Of a stretch of DNA of 51,224 nucleotides, positions 33,843 through 41,633 are shown in pieces. Positions within the stretch are counted from its first letter, which is position 1. The number at the start of each line of letters is the position of its first letter. Origin of the DNA: Saprospiraceae bacterium (GTDB lineage: Bacteria; Bacteroidota; Bacteroidia; Chitinophagales; Saprospiraceae). The position numbers were made by a program, and so were the translations under genes. The notes below the pieces were generated by a model. The model worked only from the letters and a program-made list of their open reading frames with translations, searched no databases and was not told the origin of the DNA. The stretch is from assembly GCA_024103195.1 (NCBI GenBank), contig JAGFIW010000166.1, positions 1 to 51,224 on the forward strand. The letters are read 5' to 3'.

Positions 33843-33860
33843 ATGATCCGGCGTTCATGA
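33843..33860 (+). CDS. Possible five-codon leader ORF coupled to the DinB-like gene
   Basis: ATG ATC CGG CGT TCA TGA (MIRRS). It begins 4 nt after the -7 box, so it would be at the very 5' end of the mRNA, and its stop overlaps the ATG of the next gene as ATGA. The arrangement suggests leaderless initiation followed by reinitiation at the DinB-like start. Confidence 0.3.
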   Translation: MIRRS

Positions 33861-34351
33861 GCACGGTTGGCGAATTGCTGGTCCGGCAAGTCACGGTCCG
33901 CATTTGCGAGGAAAACATCCCCCGTCTGGTGCGGTGTCTCGGCCTGTTGACGCCCGAACAGATCTGGCACCGGCCGGTCACGGGAATGGCGTCTGTAGGC
34001 CATCTCATCCTCCATCTGAACGGCAACGCCCGCCAATGGATCCTGGACACCTTGTGCGGGATACCGTATGCCCGTGACCGCGACCGGGAATTCGAGGAAA
34101 CGGCCCAACTGACGCAAGAGGCATTGATCGCCATTTTGACCGATCTGGACCTGGATCTGAAGGCCGGATTGCCCTTGTTGACGACGGATCGCCTGTTGCA
34201 GATGCACGAGGTCCAGGTGTTCAGGGAAGACGGCGTATCGGTCCTTGTCCATGCCATCGAGCACTTTTCCTACCACACCGGCCAGGTAGCCTGGGAAACC
34301 AAACGATTCACCGGGCGTGACCTGGGATTTTATGCGCAACACGCCCTTTGA
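33857..34351 (+). CDS. DinB/DUF1572-like helical bundle protein
   Basis: 164 aa from ATG 33857 (MSTVGELLVRQVTVRICEENIPRLVRCLGLLTPEQIWHRPVTGMASVGHLILHLNGNARQWILDTLCG). The metal-site histidines of the DinB/YfiT fold appear as SVGHLILHL in helix 2 and VHAIEHFSYHTGQVAWETKRFTG near the C-terminus. These are four-helix-bundle, metal-dependent proteins that include thiol transferases, with function mostly unknown. A TTG start at 33836 lies inside the -7 box and is rejected. Confidence 0.87.
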   Translation: MSTVGELLVRQVTVRICEENIPRLVRCLGLLTPEQIWHRPVTGMASVGHLILHLNGNARQWILDTLCGIPYARDRDREFEETAQLTQEALIAILTDLDLDLKAGLPLLTTDRLLQMHEVQVFREDGVSVLVHAIEHFSYHTGQVAWETKRFTGRDLGFYAQHAL

Positions 34352-34361
34352 AATTTCCTGT

Positions 34362-34369
34362 TAACTTTC
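34362..34369 (+). promoter_or_regulatory. -7-like box of the glycosyltransferase gene
   Basis: TAACTTTC, one base off TAnnTTTG, ending 6 nt before the ATG at 34376, the same near-leaderless spacing as yidD. Confidence 0.35.
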
Positions 34370-34375
34370 GCCCCT

Positions 34376-35809
34376 ATGCGCCCGCTCCTGGAATTCCGGC
34401 AGATCTTTTTATCGCCGGAAAGAATACGCGAATGGTGGCGAAAGCCCGGATTCTGGATTTTTGTTTTTTTCCTGGGTGGATTGGTGGTGATCAACAAGCC
34501 CCCGCTGGACGACCATGCCTGGAGGCAGACCCTGACCTTGTCCATCAGCGAAAACCTGTTGGAAACGGGCGACCTGCTTCACCCCCGGACGGATATCGGG
34601 CGGGAGACGGAAGGCATTATTGCCGGAGAGTTTCCGGTATTCAATGGGCTCGTGGCCGGCACTTACGCCTTGTTTGGCGTCCATGACTGGAATGGCCGGC
34701 TGGTATCCTGGATTTTTTCCTGCATCGGCCTCTGGTTTTTCTACCGGCTGATGCGCGACCGGTACGGGGACCAGGTCGCGTTGTTTGCGCTGGTGGTCTT
34801 CATGTCCTCCATTACCTATCAGTTTGCTTTGAAGGCGATGCCGGACGCATTTGCCTTGTCCATGGTGGTGACGGGAACCTGGGCGATGAGCCGGTATTGG
34901 CAGACCGGGCGCGTATGGCTTTGGGTGCTGGCTCTGGTGACCGTTTCGGCGGGATTACTGAGCAAAGTGCCGTCCGTCATTATGCTCGCCTTTTTGCTGC
35001 CGGCGCTCCCGGACAGGTCAATCCCTGTTTTCCGCAAGGTGTCAGGACTCATTGCTCTCGGGATCGCTGCCGGTGCGGCAGTATGGTGGATGTTTGTCTG
35101 GATGCCCCATCTGTTGGAGACCTACCGCAATCAGTTGATCTGGCCGGTCTCGCTCAGCGAGGGATGGCGGATATTCCTTGACATGAAACAGGAGACGTTC
35201 CGCCGGTTTTATTACTTCGCTTTTTCCTCGCCGGTACCTCTTGTGCTGGCACTGGGCGGGCTGATCCTTTTGCTGGATGGCAGACGTTATATGGATCTGG
35301 CCATTTTCTTCGGCAGCAGTTTCGTGTTCTTTTTATTCATCCTGAAGACGGGCAATGTTTTCGCCACCCACAATTATTACGTCATCCCCTATACGCCGGT
35401 CATGGCATGGCTGGCCGGTGTGCTGGTGGCTGCCATCCCGCGACCGGTGGCCGTCCGCACCGGGTGGTTGGTGGTGTTGATGATTCCTGGATTTTTCGTC
35501 AATTTCAGGGCTCCGCTGCGGCAGATGGAAGGGACCCATTACCTGAGGCTGGGAGAGGTGGTGGACCGATATGTGAAACCGGAGGAAAAGATCATGGTCA
35601 ATAAGGGCAATTTCAATCCGACGATGATGTATTTCGCTGGCCGGCAGGGCTGGACCGTCAACGAGGATGAGGCCCGTCAGACGACCTGGATGCCGGATTT
35701 CAGGAAGCAGGGGCTCCGGTATATTGTCATCGACCGCCATATCAGTCCGGAACCGTTTCCGTACGAGCTGGTCCACGAGGATGAAGACTTCCGCATCTAT
35801 CGTCCCTGA
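34376..35809 (+). CDS. GT-C fold membrane glycosyltransferase (GT39/GT83-like)
   Basis: 477 aa with about ten membrane segments. The first periplasmic loop carries the acidic pair near INKPPLDDHAWRQTLTLSISENLLETGDLLHP, the catalytic-loop position of PMT/ArnT-like enzymes that use polyprenyl-phosphate sugars. Further blocks: GEFPVFNGLVAGTYALFGVHDWNGRLVSWIF and LKAMPDAFALSMVVTGTWAMSRYW. A soluble C-terminal part (~residues 390-477) ends YIVIDRHISPEPFPYELVHEDEDFRIYRP. It probably glycosylates an envelope molecule; acceptor unknown. Confidence 0.82.
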   Translation: MRPLLEFRQIFLSPERIREWWRKPGFWIFVFFLGGLVVINKPPLDDHAWRQTLTLSISENLLETGDLLHPRTDIGRETEGIIAGEFPVFNGLVAGTYALFGVHDWNGRLVSWIFSCIGLWFFYRLMRDRYGDQVALFALVVFMSSITYQFALKAMPDAFALSMVVTGTWAMSRYWQTGRVWLWVLALVTVSAGLLSKVPSVIMLAFLLPALPDRSIPVFRKVSGLIALGIAAGAAVWWMFVWMPHLLETYRNQLIWPVSLSEGWRIFLDMKQETFRRFYYFAFSSPVPLVLALGGLILLLDGRRYMDLAIFFGSSFVFFLFILKTGNVFATHNYYVIPYTPVMAWLAGVLVAAIPRPVAVRTGWLVVLMIPGFFVNFRAPLRQMEGTHYLRLGEVVDRYVKPEEKIMVNKGNFNPTMMYFAGRQGWTVNEDEARQTTWMPDFRKQGLRYIVIDRHISPEPFPYELVHEDEDFRIYRP

Positions 35810-35864
35810 ACACCCTTAGTGCGTGGCTGTTATAGCCTGAACCGGCGGGTATGGCCAAACCTAC

Positions 35865-37016
35865 ATGCGATACGACCTCATATTGACAGGCGGCGGAATG
35901 GCCGGACTCTCGTTCCTGTACCAACTCCGCCAGGCGGGGTTGACGGGACTGCGCGTATTGATCCTGGACCGGGAAGAAAAACGCAGCAATGACCGCACCT
36001 GGTGCTATTGGGAAACCGGGACCGGACCGTTCGAAGCTATCGTTTACCGGTCCTGGGATCAGGTACGCGTGCACGGAGGCCCGGAAAAACCGCTCCATCT
36101 GCCCCTGAGGGGGTACCGCTACAAAATGGTCCGGGGGATCGACTTTTACCGGTTCATGGACCGGTTCATCCGGGAAGATCCGATGACCGAACGGCGGGTG
36201 GCGGAGATGCGGGCCATCAGGGACGGAGGAGAAGAGGTTGAGGTGGAGACGGACCAGGGTACGTTCAAGGCGCTGCAGGTCATGGACAGTACGTGGCGTC
36301 CTCCGATGGAGACGCCAGGAAGGCATCATTTGCTGCAGCACTTTTTCGGCAAGGTGATCGTCACCCCGGCTCCGGTATTCGACCCGGGCTGGCCGGATCT
36401 GATGCATTTCGGCATTCCCCAGGAAAACCAGTGCCGGTTCATGTATATCCTGCCGCTGGCCCCGGACCGGGCCCTGGTGGAATTTACGGTGTTTTCGGAA
36501 TCTCTGCTTGACCGCCCGGAATACGAACAGGTCCTGGACGGGTATGTGCGCGGGCAATTGGGCCAGACCGGGTGGGAAGTGGAGGAAACCGAATTCGGTG
36601 TGATACCCATGACCGATGAGCCCATCCGGGAAAAGATATCCGACCGGGTGATGCGGATCGGTACGGCAGGGGGCTATACCAATCCCGCTACCGGATTCAC
36701 CTTTGCCCGCACGCAAAAAAGAATTGCCGAACTGGTGCGGCATTTCCGGACGACGGGTCAATGGGATGCGCCCCGGGCCTCCTGGCAATGGCGTTTCGGG
36801 TTGTATGCCGCGGTCATGCTGAATGTATTGGAACAAAAGCGGGCGCCTGCTCCCGAGCTTTTCTACGATCTGTACCGGAAGAACCCCATTGATCGGGTCT
36901 TCCGGTTTCTCGACGGAGAATCGTCCTTCGGGGAGGAGGTACGGCTCATGCAATCCATGGCCATACGGCCCTTCCTGCTGGCTGGGGCGGATGTCTTGCG
37001 GCGCCGCATTTTCTAG
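35865..37016 (+). CDS. crtY: Lycopene cyclase (CrtY/CrtL-type flavoprotein)
   Basis: 383 aa. The N-terminal dinucleotide fold LILTGGGMAGLSFLYQLRQAGLTGLRVLILDREEKRSNDRTWCYWETG is typical of lycopene beta-cyclases, where R-T-W-C-(Y/F)-W follows the FAD motif. LVEFTVFSESLL, GVIPMTDEP and MRIGTAGGYTNPATGFTFARTQKRI match the second half. It cyclises lycopene to beta-carotene. No other carotenoid gene lies in the window. It starts 55 nt after the glycosyltransferase gene. Confidence 0.92.
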   Translation: MRYDLILTGGGMAGLSFLYQLRQAGLTGLRVLILDREEKRSNDRTWCYWETGTGPFEAIVYRSWDQVRVHGGPEKPLHLPLRGYRYKMVRGIDFYRFMDRFIREDPMTERRVAEMRAIRDGGEEVEVETDQGTFKALQVMDSTWRPPMETPGRHHLLQHFFGKVIVTPAPVFDPGWPDLMHFGIPQENQCRFMYILPLAPDRALVEFTVFSESLLDRPEYEQVLDGYVRGQLGQTGWEVEETEFGVIPMTDEPIREKISDRVMRIGTAGGYTNPATGFTFARTQKRIAELVRHFRTTGQWDAPRASWQWRFGLYAAVMLNVLEQKRAPAPELFYDLYRKNPIDRVFRFLDGESSFGEEVRLMQSMAIRPFLLAGADVLRRRIF

Positions 37017-37073
37017 GAAAGAGTAACCTGGTTGAAAATTTTTTTCGGAAAAACACACGCAATTCAATAATTC

Positions 37074-37089
37074 ATCGTAATATTGCAAT
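37074..37089 (+). promoter_or_regulatory. Candidate ArsR operator
   Basis: ATCGTAAT/ATTGCAAT is an imperfect inverted repeat (6 of 8 positions match) centred between 37081 and 37082 in an AT-rich stretch, 19 nt before the arsR start. The position fits autorepression of the ars operon; assignment is inference. Confidence 0.4.
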
Positions 37090-37107
37090 AAATAAATGAA
37101 CTGACCT

Positions 37108-37440
37108 GTGGGAGTGACCAAAACCGCCGCCTTTACCGCCGACCAAAACGAACTGGCCGCCATGGCCAAAGCCCTCGCGCATCCGGCCCGCATAGCCATC
37201 ATCGAGTACCTGATCCGTGTCAATGCCTGTATTTGCGGTGACCTGGTGGAGGAGCTACCCCTCGCTCAGGCCACCGTCAGCCAACACCTGCGCGAGCTCA
37301 AGGAAGCAGGCCTGATCCGCGGAAACATCGAAGGTGTATCGGTGTGCTATTGTCTCGATGCCGCGCGATGGTCCGAACTGAGGGACCGGATGGGCGCCTT
37401 TTTCGAGCAGGCGCGTCAAGCCGGCACTACCTGTTGCTGA
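37108..37440 (+). CDS. arsR: ArsR/SmtB-family metalloid-responsive repressor
   Basis: 110 aa from GTG 37108 (another GTG two codons later is possible; no ATG fits). Winged helix: [70 protein letters not shown]. The CICGDLV segment in the alpha3 region holds a Cys pair of the ArsR As(III)-site type, and the protein ends in Cys-Cys. First gene of the arsenic operon, 45 nt before arsM. Confidence 0.92.
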   Translation: MGVTKTAAFTADQNELAAMAKALAHPARIAIIEYLIRVNACICGDLVEELPLAQATVSQHLRELKEAGLIRGNIEGVSVCYCLDAARWSELRDRMGAFFEQARQAGTTCC

Positions 37441-37485
37441 AGGCTGTCCAGAAAAACCATTTTTCACCCAATACTTGACTGAATC

Positions 37486-38325
37486 ATGAAATCTTCAGAA
37501 GAACTCAAAGCCCTCGTCCGGGAGAAATACAGCGAAATCGCGCTCCAGTCCAGGGAACAAAACCAATCGTCCTGCTGTGGATCCGGAGGATGCAGCACGG
37601 TTGATTATTCCGTCTTCAGCGACGATTATTCCCGGCTACAGGGCTATGTCCCCGAGGCGGATCTCGGCCTGGGATGTGGCCTTCCGACCGAATTCGCGCA
37701 CATCCGGGAAGGGGATACGGTGGTCGATCTCGGCTCGGGGGCCGGCAATGACTGTTTCGTAGCGCGATCGCTGACAGGGCCCGAAGGCAGGGTCATCGGC
37801 ATCGACATGACCGAGGCCATGATCACGCAGGCCCGCGCGAATGCCGCCCGGCTCGGATTCGGCAATGTGGAATTCCGGCAGGGCGATATCGAAAACATGC
37901 CGGTAGGCGGCAACCAGGCCGACGTCGTCGTCAGCAACTGTGTCCTCAACCTGGTACCGGACAAGAAACAGGCTTTTTCGGAGATCTTCCGGATCCTCAA
38001 ACCGGGGGGGCATTTTTCGATATCCGATGTGGTCCTGGAGGGCGCACTGCCCGAGGGTCTTCAGGAAGCTGCCGAGATGTACGCCGGCTGTGTCAGCGGC
38101 GCCATCCAAAAATCGGACTATCTCGAAATCATCCGGAAGCAGGGCTTTGCGGAAGTGACCGTGCAGAAAGAAAAGCGCATCGAGTTGCCCGACGACATCC
38201 TGGAGGCTTATTTGCCGGAGGACCAGCTCAGCGCCTTCCGGGCATCCGGCACGGGCATTTACAGCATGACGGTTTTTGCCCGCAAACCGGCGACTGCTGT
38301 CTGCTGCGGCACCGGGTGTTGCTGA
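37486..38325 (+). CDS. arsM: Arsenite S-adenosylmethionine methyltransferase
   Basis: 279 aa. Class I methyltransferase motif VVDLGSGAGNDCFVARSL, followed by IGIDMTEAMITQAR. Three cysteines lie where ArsM binds As(III): Cys64 (GLGCGLPT), Cys152 (VSNCVLNL) and Cys202 (YAGCVSGA). Extra cysteines occur in SCCGSGGC near residue 30 and in the tail VCCGTGCC. It methylates arsenite to less retained or volatile species. The full Cys set and its place between arsR and arsC make the call firm. Confidence 0.95.
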   Translation: MKSSEELKALVREKYSEIALQSREQNQSSCCGSGGCSTVDYSVFSDDYSRLQGYVPEADLGLGCGLPTEFAHIREGDTVVDLGSGAGNDCFVARSLTGPEGRVIGIDMTEAMITQARANAARLGFGNVEFRQGDIENMPVGGNQADVVVSNCVLNLVPDKKQAFSEIFRILKPGGHFSISDVVLEGALPEGLQEAAEMYAGCVSGAIQKSDYLEIIRKQGFAEVTVQKEKRIELPDDILEAYLPEDQLSAFRASGTGIYSMTVFARKPATAVCCGTGCC

Positions 38326-38367
38326 TCGTCTGTTTCCACGCACTTATTTCCTCCTAAAACCTTCGAC

Positions 38368-39015
38368 ATGCCGGTCAAAGCCGGGGAGTCCGCTACTCAC
38401 TCCTTTTATCCGTCGCTTTTGTCGTACATCGACCACCTGGCCATTCCGGACATGCCTCCGGAGAGACGGGAGGAACTCGATCGTCTGGCCGGCTGGATTC
38501 GCACTTGTTTGCGGGCCGGCCGGCCGGCCGATGTCATTTTCATTTGCACCCACAACAGCCGCCGCAGTCAGATGGCCCAGGTATGGACGGATGTGCTGGC
38601 CCGCCGGTTCGGGGTGGCAGGGATAAGGGCCTGGTCGGGAGGGACTGTGTCAACGGCCTTTCACCCTCTGGCCATTAGCGCATTGGAAAGAGCCGGTTTC
38701 AGGGTCGTCCATCCGGGTGGCTCCAATCCCAGGTACCGGGTCTTTGCGGGCGAGGAGGACTCCCCTTTGGAGTGCTGGTCCAAGGTGTACGATGATGCTT
38801 CCCAATCCTTTGGGGATTTTGCCGCGGTGATGGTCTGTTCGGAAGCGGACAGGGGTTGTCCCTATGTGCCCGGTGCAAGTGGGCGATTTTCTTTACCCTT
38901 TGAAGATCCCGGGAAAGCAGATGGCACACCGGAGGAAGCCGCCGTGTATGATGAACGCTGCCGTGAGATTGCCGCTGAGTGCCTTTATTTGATCCGACAA
39001 TTCCAAGCCATATGA
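38368..39015 (+). CDS. arsC: Arsenate reductase-like low-MW phosphatase (ArsC, thioredoxin type)
   Basis: 215 aa. FICTHNSRRSQMAQVW (Cys60, CX5R) is the arsenate-binding P-loop; a second region AAVMVCSEADRGCPYVPGA supplies the Cys pair that resolves the disulfide in thioredoxin-coupled ArsC. An N-terminal helical extension of about 50 residues precedes the P-loop, longer than in S. aureus ArsC but common in Bacteroidota. Reduces As(V) to As(III) for efflux by Acr3, whose start codon overlaps this stop (ATGA). Confidence 0.9.
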   Translation: MPVKAGESATHSFYPSLLSYIDHLAIPDMPPERREELDRLAGWIRTCLRAGRPADVIFICTHNSRRSQMAQVWTDVLARRFGVAGIRAWSGGTVSTAFHPLAISALERAGFRVVHPGGSNPRYRVFAGEEDSPLECWSKVYDDASQSFGDFAAVMVCSEADRGCPYVPGASGRFSLPFEDPGKADGTPEEAAVYDERCREIAAECLYLIRQFQAI

Positions 39016-40049
39016 CGGAGACATCGACAACAGGAATTTCATTTTTCGAGCGGTATCTGACATTATGGGTCCTCTTGTGCATTGGAGCGGGCATTGTCCT
39101 TGGGGCACTCGGAGGTGAAACCATCCGTGCAATGTCCGGATGGGAATTGTACGGCGTCAACATTCCCGTAGCCATTCTGGTCTGGCTGATGATCTTCCCG
39201 ATGATGGCCTCGATCGACTTCGGTTCCATCCGGCAGTGGACGACCTACGGGAAGGGACTTGGACTCACTCTCGCGGTCAACTGGCTGATCAAGCCGTTTA
39301 CCATGGCCTTTTTTGCCTGGATATTCTTTGACAAGCTCTATGCGGCCTGGCTGTCGCCCGAGGAAGCCCAAGCCTACATCGCCGGAGCCATTCTGCTTGG
39401 GGCGGCACCGTGTACGGCGATGGTATTTGTGTGGTCGTACCTGTCCCAGGGAGACCCCAACTACACATTGGTCCAGGTATCGGTCAACGACCTGGTCCTG
39501 CTGGTGGCGTTCATTCCTCTGGTCCGGCTCTTGTTGGGGATTACGGACATATACATTCCTTATGATGTCCTGGCCATGTCTGTAGGCGTATTCGTGGTCA
39601 TTCCCTTATTGGCCGGATGGCTTGTCAACCGCGGGATGATCCGCCGCAAAGGCGAGGACTGGTATCTGCGTCGGTTTCTCCCTGCGCTGAAGCCCTTTTC
39701 GATAGCCGCTCTGTTGATCACCCTCATCCTGCTTTTTGCTTTTCAGGGCCAACGAATCGTGGACAAGCCTTTCCAGATTCTGCTCATTGCGATTCCTCTG
39801 ACCATTCAGACCTATTTCATCTTCTTCCTCACCTGGTGGGGAGGGCGCCGGATGGGGTTGTCCTATGCCGTATGTGCGCCCTCCGCCATGATTGGAGCGA
39901 GCAATTTTTTTGAATTGGCCGTGGCCGTTGCCATCATGTTGTTTGGTCTGGAATCGGGAGCTGCCCTGACCACTGTGGTTGGTGTCCTGATCGAGGTACC
40001 TGTAATGTTGTCTCTTGTGGCGTTGGCCAGAAAGTGGCAATACGTCTGA
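39012..40049 (+). CDS. acr3: Arsenite efflux transporter ACR3
   Basis: 345 aa, ten membrane segments, from ATG 39012, which overlaps the arsC stop. ILLGAAPCTAMVFVWSYLSQGDPNYTLVQVSVNDLVLLVAFIPLV contains the conserved Cys of segment 4 required for As(III) transport; MGLSYAVCAPSAMIGASNFFELAVAVAIMLFGL is the segment 9 signature. It expels arsenite using the proton gradient. Last gene of the ars operon, converging with a TPR gene 12 nt away. Confidence 0.95.
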   Translation: MTETSTTGISFFERYLTLWVLLCIGAGIVLGALGGETIRAMSGWELYGVNIPVAILVWLMIFPMMASIDFGSIRQWTTYGKGLGLTLAVNWLIKPFTMAFFAWIFFDKLYAAWLSPEEAQAYIAGAILLGAAPCTAMVFVWSYLSQGDPNYTLVQVSVNDLVLLVAFIPLVRLLLGITDIYIPYDVLAMSVGVFVVIPLLAGWLVNRGMIRRKGEDWYLRRFLPALKPFSIAALLITLILLFAFQGQRIVDKPFQILLIAIPLTIQTYFIFFLTWWGGRRMGLSYAVCAPSAMIGASNFFELAVAVAIMLFGLESGAALTTVVGVLIEVPVMLSLVALARKWQYV

Positions 40050-40061
40050 TCCTGCGGGCGT

Positions 40062-40556
40062 CTAGCGGGAGAGGACCAGATGATCCAGCAAAGCGCCGGC
40101 TTTCTCCCGGTAAACGGGATCGGCACCGTTTTTCAATTCGGTCCAAAGCATCCTCGCTTCTGCCGCCCGTCCCTGGCGGATACGGGCCATACCGAGATAC
40201 CAGGTGGCAGGCGCATACAGGCTTGTGTCATTAAACCGGACCCGCTCCATCCAATCGGCGGCCAGATCTTCTTTTCCCGTTTCGAGCAGACACAATCCCA
40301 GAAGGTAACCGCCTTCGGCATGATCGGGATAACGTTCAAGGTGATCCTGGAGTGCCGTTTCGGCCTGGACAAAGCGACCCGCTTCGTAATCGGCGACGGC
40401 CTGTATCCATTCCGGGGCGGGATGTGTGGGCGCCGGCAATGAGGCCTGGAGCAGATGGATATTTTGGCCTTGCCGGTAACGGATCACCGCCAGAGCCCCC
40501 AAGAGGGTGGCGGTGAAAAGAATCGCCCAGGGGAGCCATCGGCCGGATGATGCCAT
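40062..40556 (-). CDS. Small membrane-anchored TPR protein
   Basis: 164 aa from ATG 40556 (MASSGRWLPWAILFTATLLGALAVIRYRQ), one N-terminal membrane segment followed by TPR-like repeats: PAPEWIQAVADYEAGRFVQAETALQDHLERYPDHAEGGYLLGLCLLETGKEDLAADWMERV and YAPATWYLGMARIRQGRAAEARMLWTEL. A scaffold role is likely; partner unknown. A GTG two codons upstream is an alternative start. Likely cotranscribed behind sua5 (17-23 nt gap). Confidence 0.78.
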   Translation of the reverse strand: MASSGRWLPWAILFTATLLGALAVIRYRQGQNIHLLQASLPAPTHPAPEWIQAVADYEAGRFVQAETALQDHLERYPDHAEGGYLLGLCLLETGKEDLAADWMERVRFNDTSLYAPATWYLGMARIRQGRAAEARMLWTELKNGADPVYREKAGALLDHLVLSR

Positions 40557-40579
40557 CGTCACGCTTCCAAAATTCGGAA

Positions 40580-41569
40580 TTATTCCTGATTGCGGGGACC
40601 TGCCGGGATATTGGTGCCGGCCGCTCGCTGCAGCCGGTCATTGATGGCCCGGCCCAGACCTTCTTCCGGCACGGGTTCGGCCAGGATGAGGTCGAGAGGC
40701 AGGCTGTCGAGCTGGTGCAAGGCGGCATACAATTCACGGGCTGCGGTGTGCAGGCTGCTGTCGGGCGCCAGGATGACCTGGACAGCCGATATGCCGGGCA
40801 GCCTCCGGTCAAAGCGGAGCAGGCCGGTGCGGGGCGACCGCAGGCGTGGGTCTCCAGGTGGCAAGGGTCCGAATTCGAGACGGGTGCGCGGCGCGTAATG
40901 CATGGGAAGCAGTCCCGGAGCGACCGGAGAAGGGGTTGGCAGGGCGGTATGGACTTTGCCGACAAAAGCTTCCAGATCCGGCGCCGTCACGGCGCCCTGC
41001 CGGTAAATGCACCATCTTCCGTCCTGGAGGCCGATGATGGTTGATTCAAGACCTACCGTACACGGGCCTCCATCGAGGATATAGGGTATCCGGCCTTCGA
41101 GTTGGTTTCTGACATGTTCGGCGGTGGTGGGGCTGATACGGGAAAAGAGATTGGCGCTGGGTGCGGCGAGCGGAAACCCGCACGCGCGAATGAGGGCTAA
41201 GGCCATGGGATGGTCGGGTATCCGGATAGCGACCCGATCAAGGCCGGCGGTTACGAGATCGGGCACCAATTGGTTCCGTTCCAGCAACAGGGTCAACGGG
41301 CCCGGCCAGAAAGTATTCGTGAGGATGTCCAACCCGTTCGGCCACTGGCGCACCAATGCCCTGGCCTCGTCGACCTGCGCGACATGAACGATGAGGGGAT
41401 TGTACAGGGGGCGTTCCTTGGTCTCGAATATGCGCACTACCGTATCTGCGTGAAGGGCATTGCCACCAAGGCCATATACTGTTTCCGTGGGGAATGCAAC
41501 CAGATGTCCTTTCCTGAGCCAATCTGCGGCCTCCTCTATGGCGGTTCCTGTCACCGTGGCATAGGTCAT
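40580..41569 (-). CDS. sua5: L-threonylcarbamoyladenylate synthase (Sua5 type)
   Basis: 329 aa. YrdC domain with VAFPTETVYGLGGNALHADTVVRIFETKERPLYNPLIVHV (the K-x-R...NPL motif), TNTFWPGPLTLLL, VAIRIPDHPMALALIRACGFPLAAPSANLFSRISPTTAEHV, followed by a C-terminal Sua5 domain (APGLLPMHYAPRTRLEF...). It makes threonylcarbamoyl-AMP from Thr, bicarbonate and ATP for the t6A37 modification of ANN-decoding tRNAs. A -7 box ends 5 nt before its ATG. Confidence 0.95.
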   Translation of the reverse strand: MTYATVTGTAIEEAADWLRKGHLVAFPTETVYGLGGNALHADTVVRIFETKERPLYNPLIVHVAQVDEARALVRQWPNGLDILTNTFWPGPLTLLLERNQLVPDLVTAGLDRVAIRIPDHPMALALIRACGFPLAAPSANLFSRISPTTAEHVRNQLEGRIPYILDGGPCTVGLESTIIGLQDGRWCIYRQGAVTAPDLEAFVGKVHTALPTPSPVAPGLLPMHYAPRTRLEFGPLPPGDPRLRSPRTGLLRFDRRLPGISAVQVILAPDSSLHTAARELYAALHQLDSLPLDLILAEPVPEEGLGRAINDRLQRAAGTNIPAGPRNQE

Positions 41570-41574
41570 GTACG

Positions 41575-41582
41575 CAAAGATA
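41575..41582 (-). promoter_or_regulatory. -7 box of sua5 (leaderless geometry)
   Basis: TATCTTTG on the minus strand, ending 5 nt before the sua5 ATG at 41569. Confidence 0.55.
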
Positions 41583-41633
41583 GGTCAACGGAAACAGGCC
41601 CGGGGATGGTCCGGTTTTTGCCCGGCAAAGGAC

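Noticed and set aside
41568..41633. Kinase start at the ATG at 41568
   Set aside because: It would overlap the sua5 start codon and its -7 box head to head; the receiver-like fold begins after Met at 41634.
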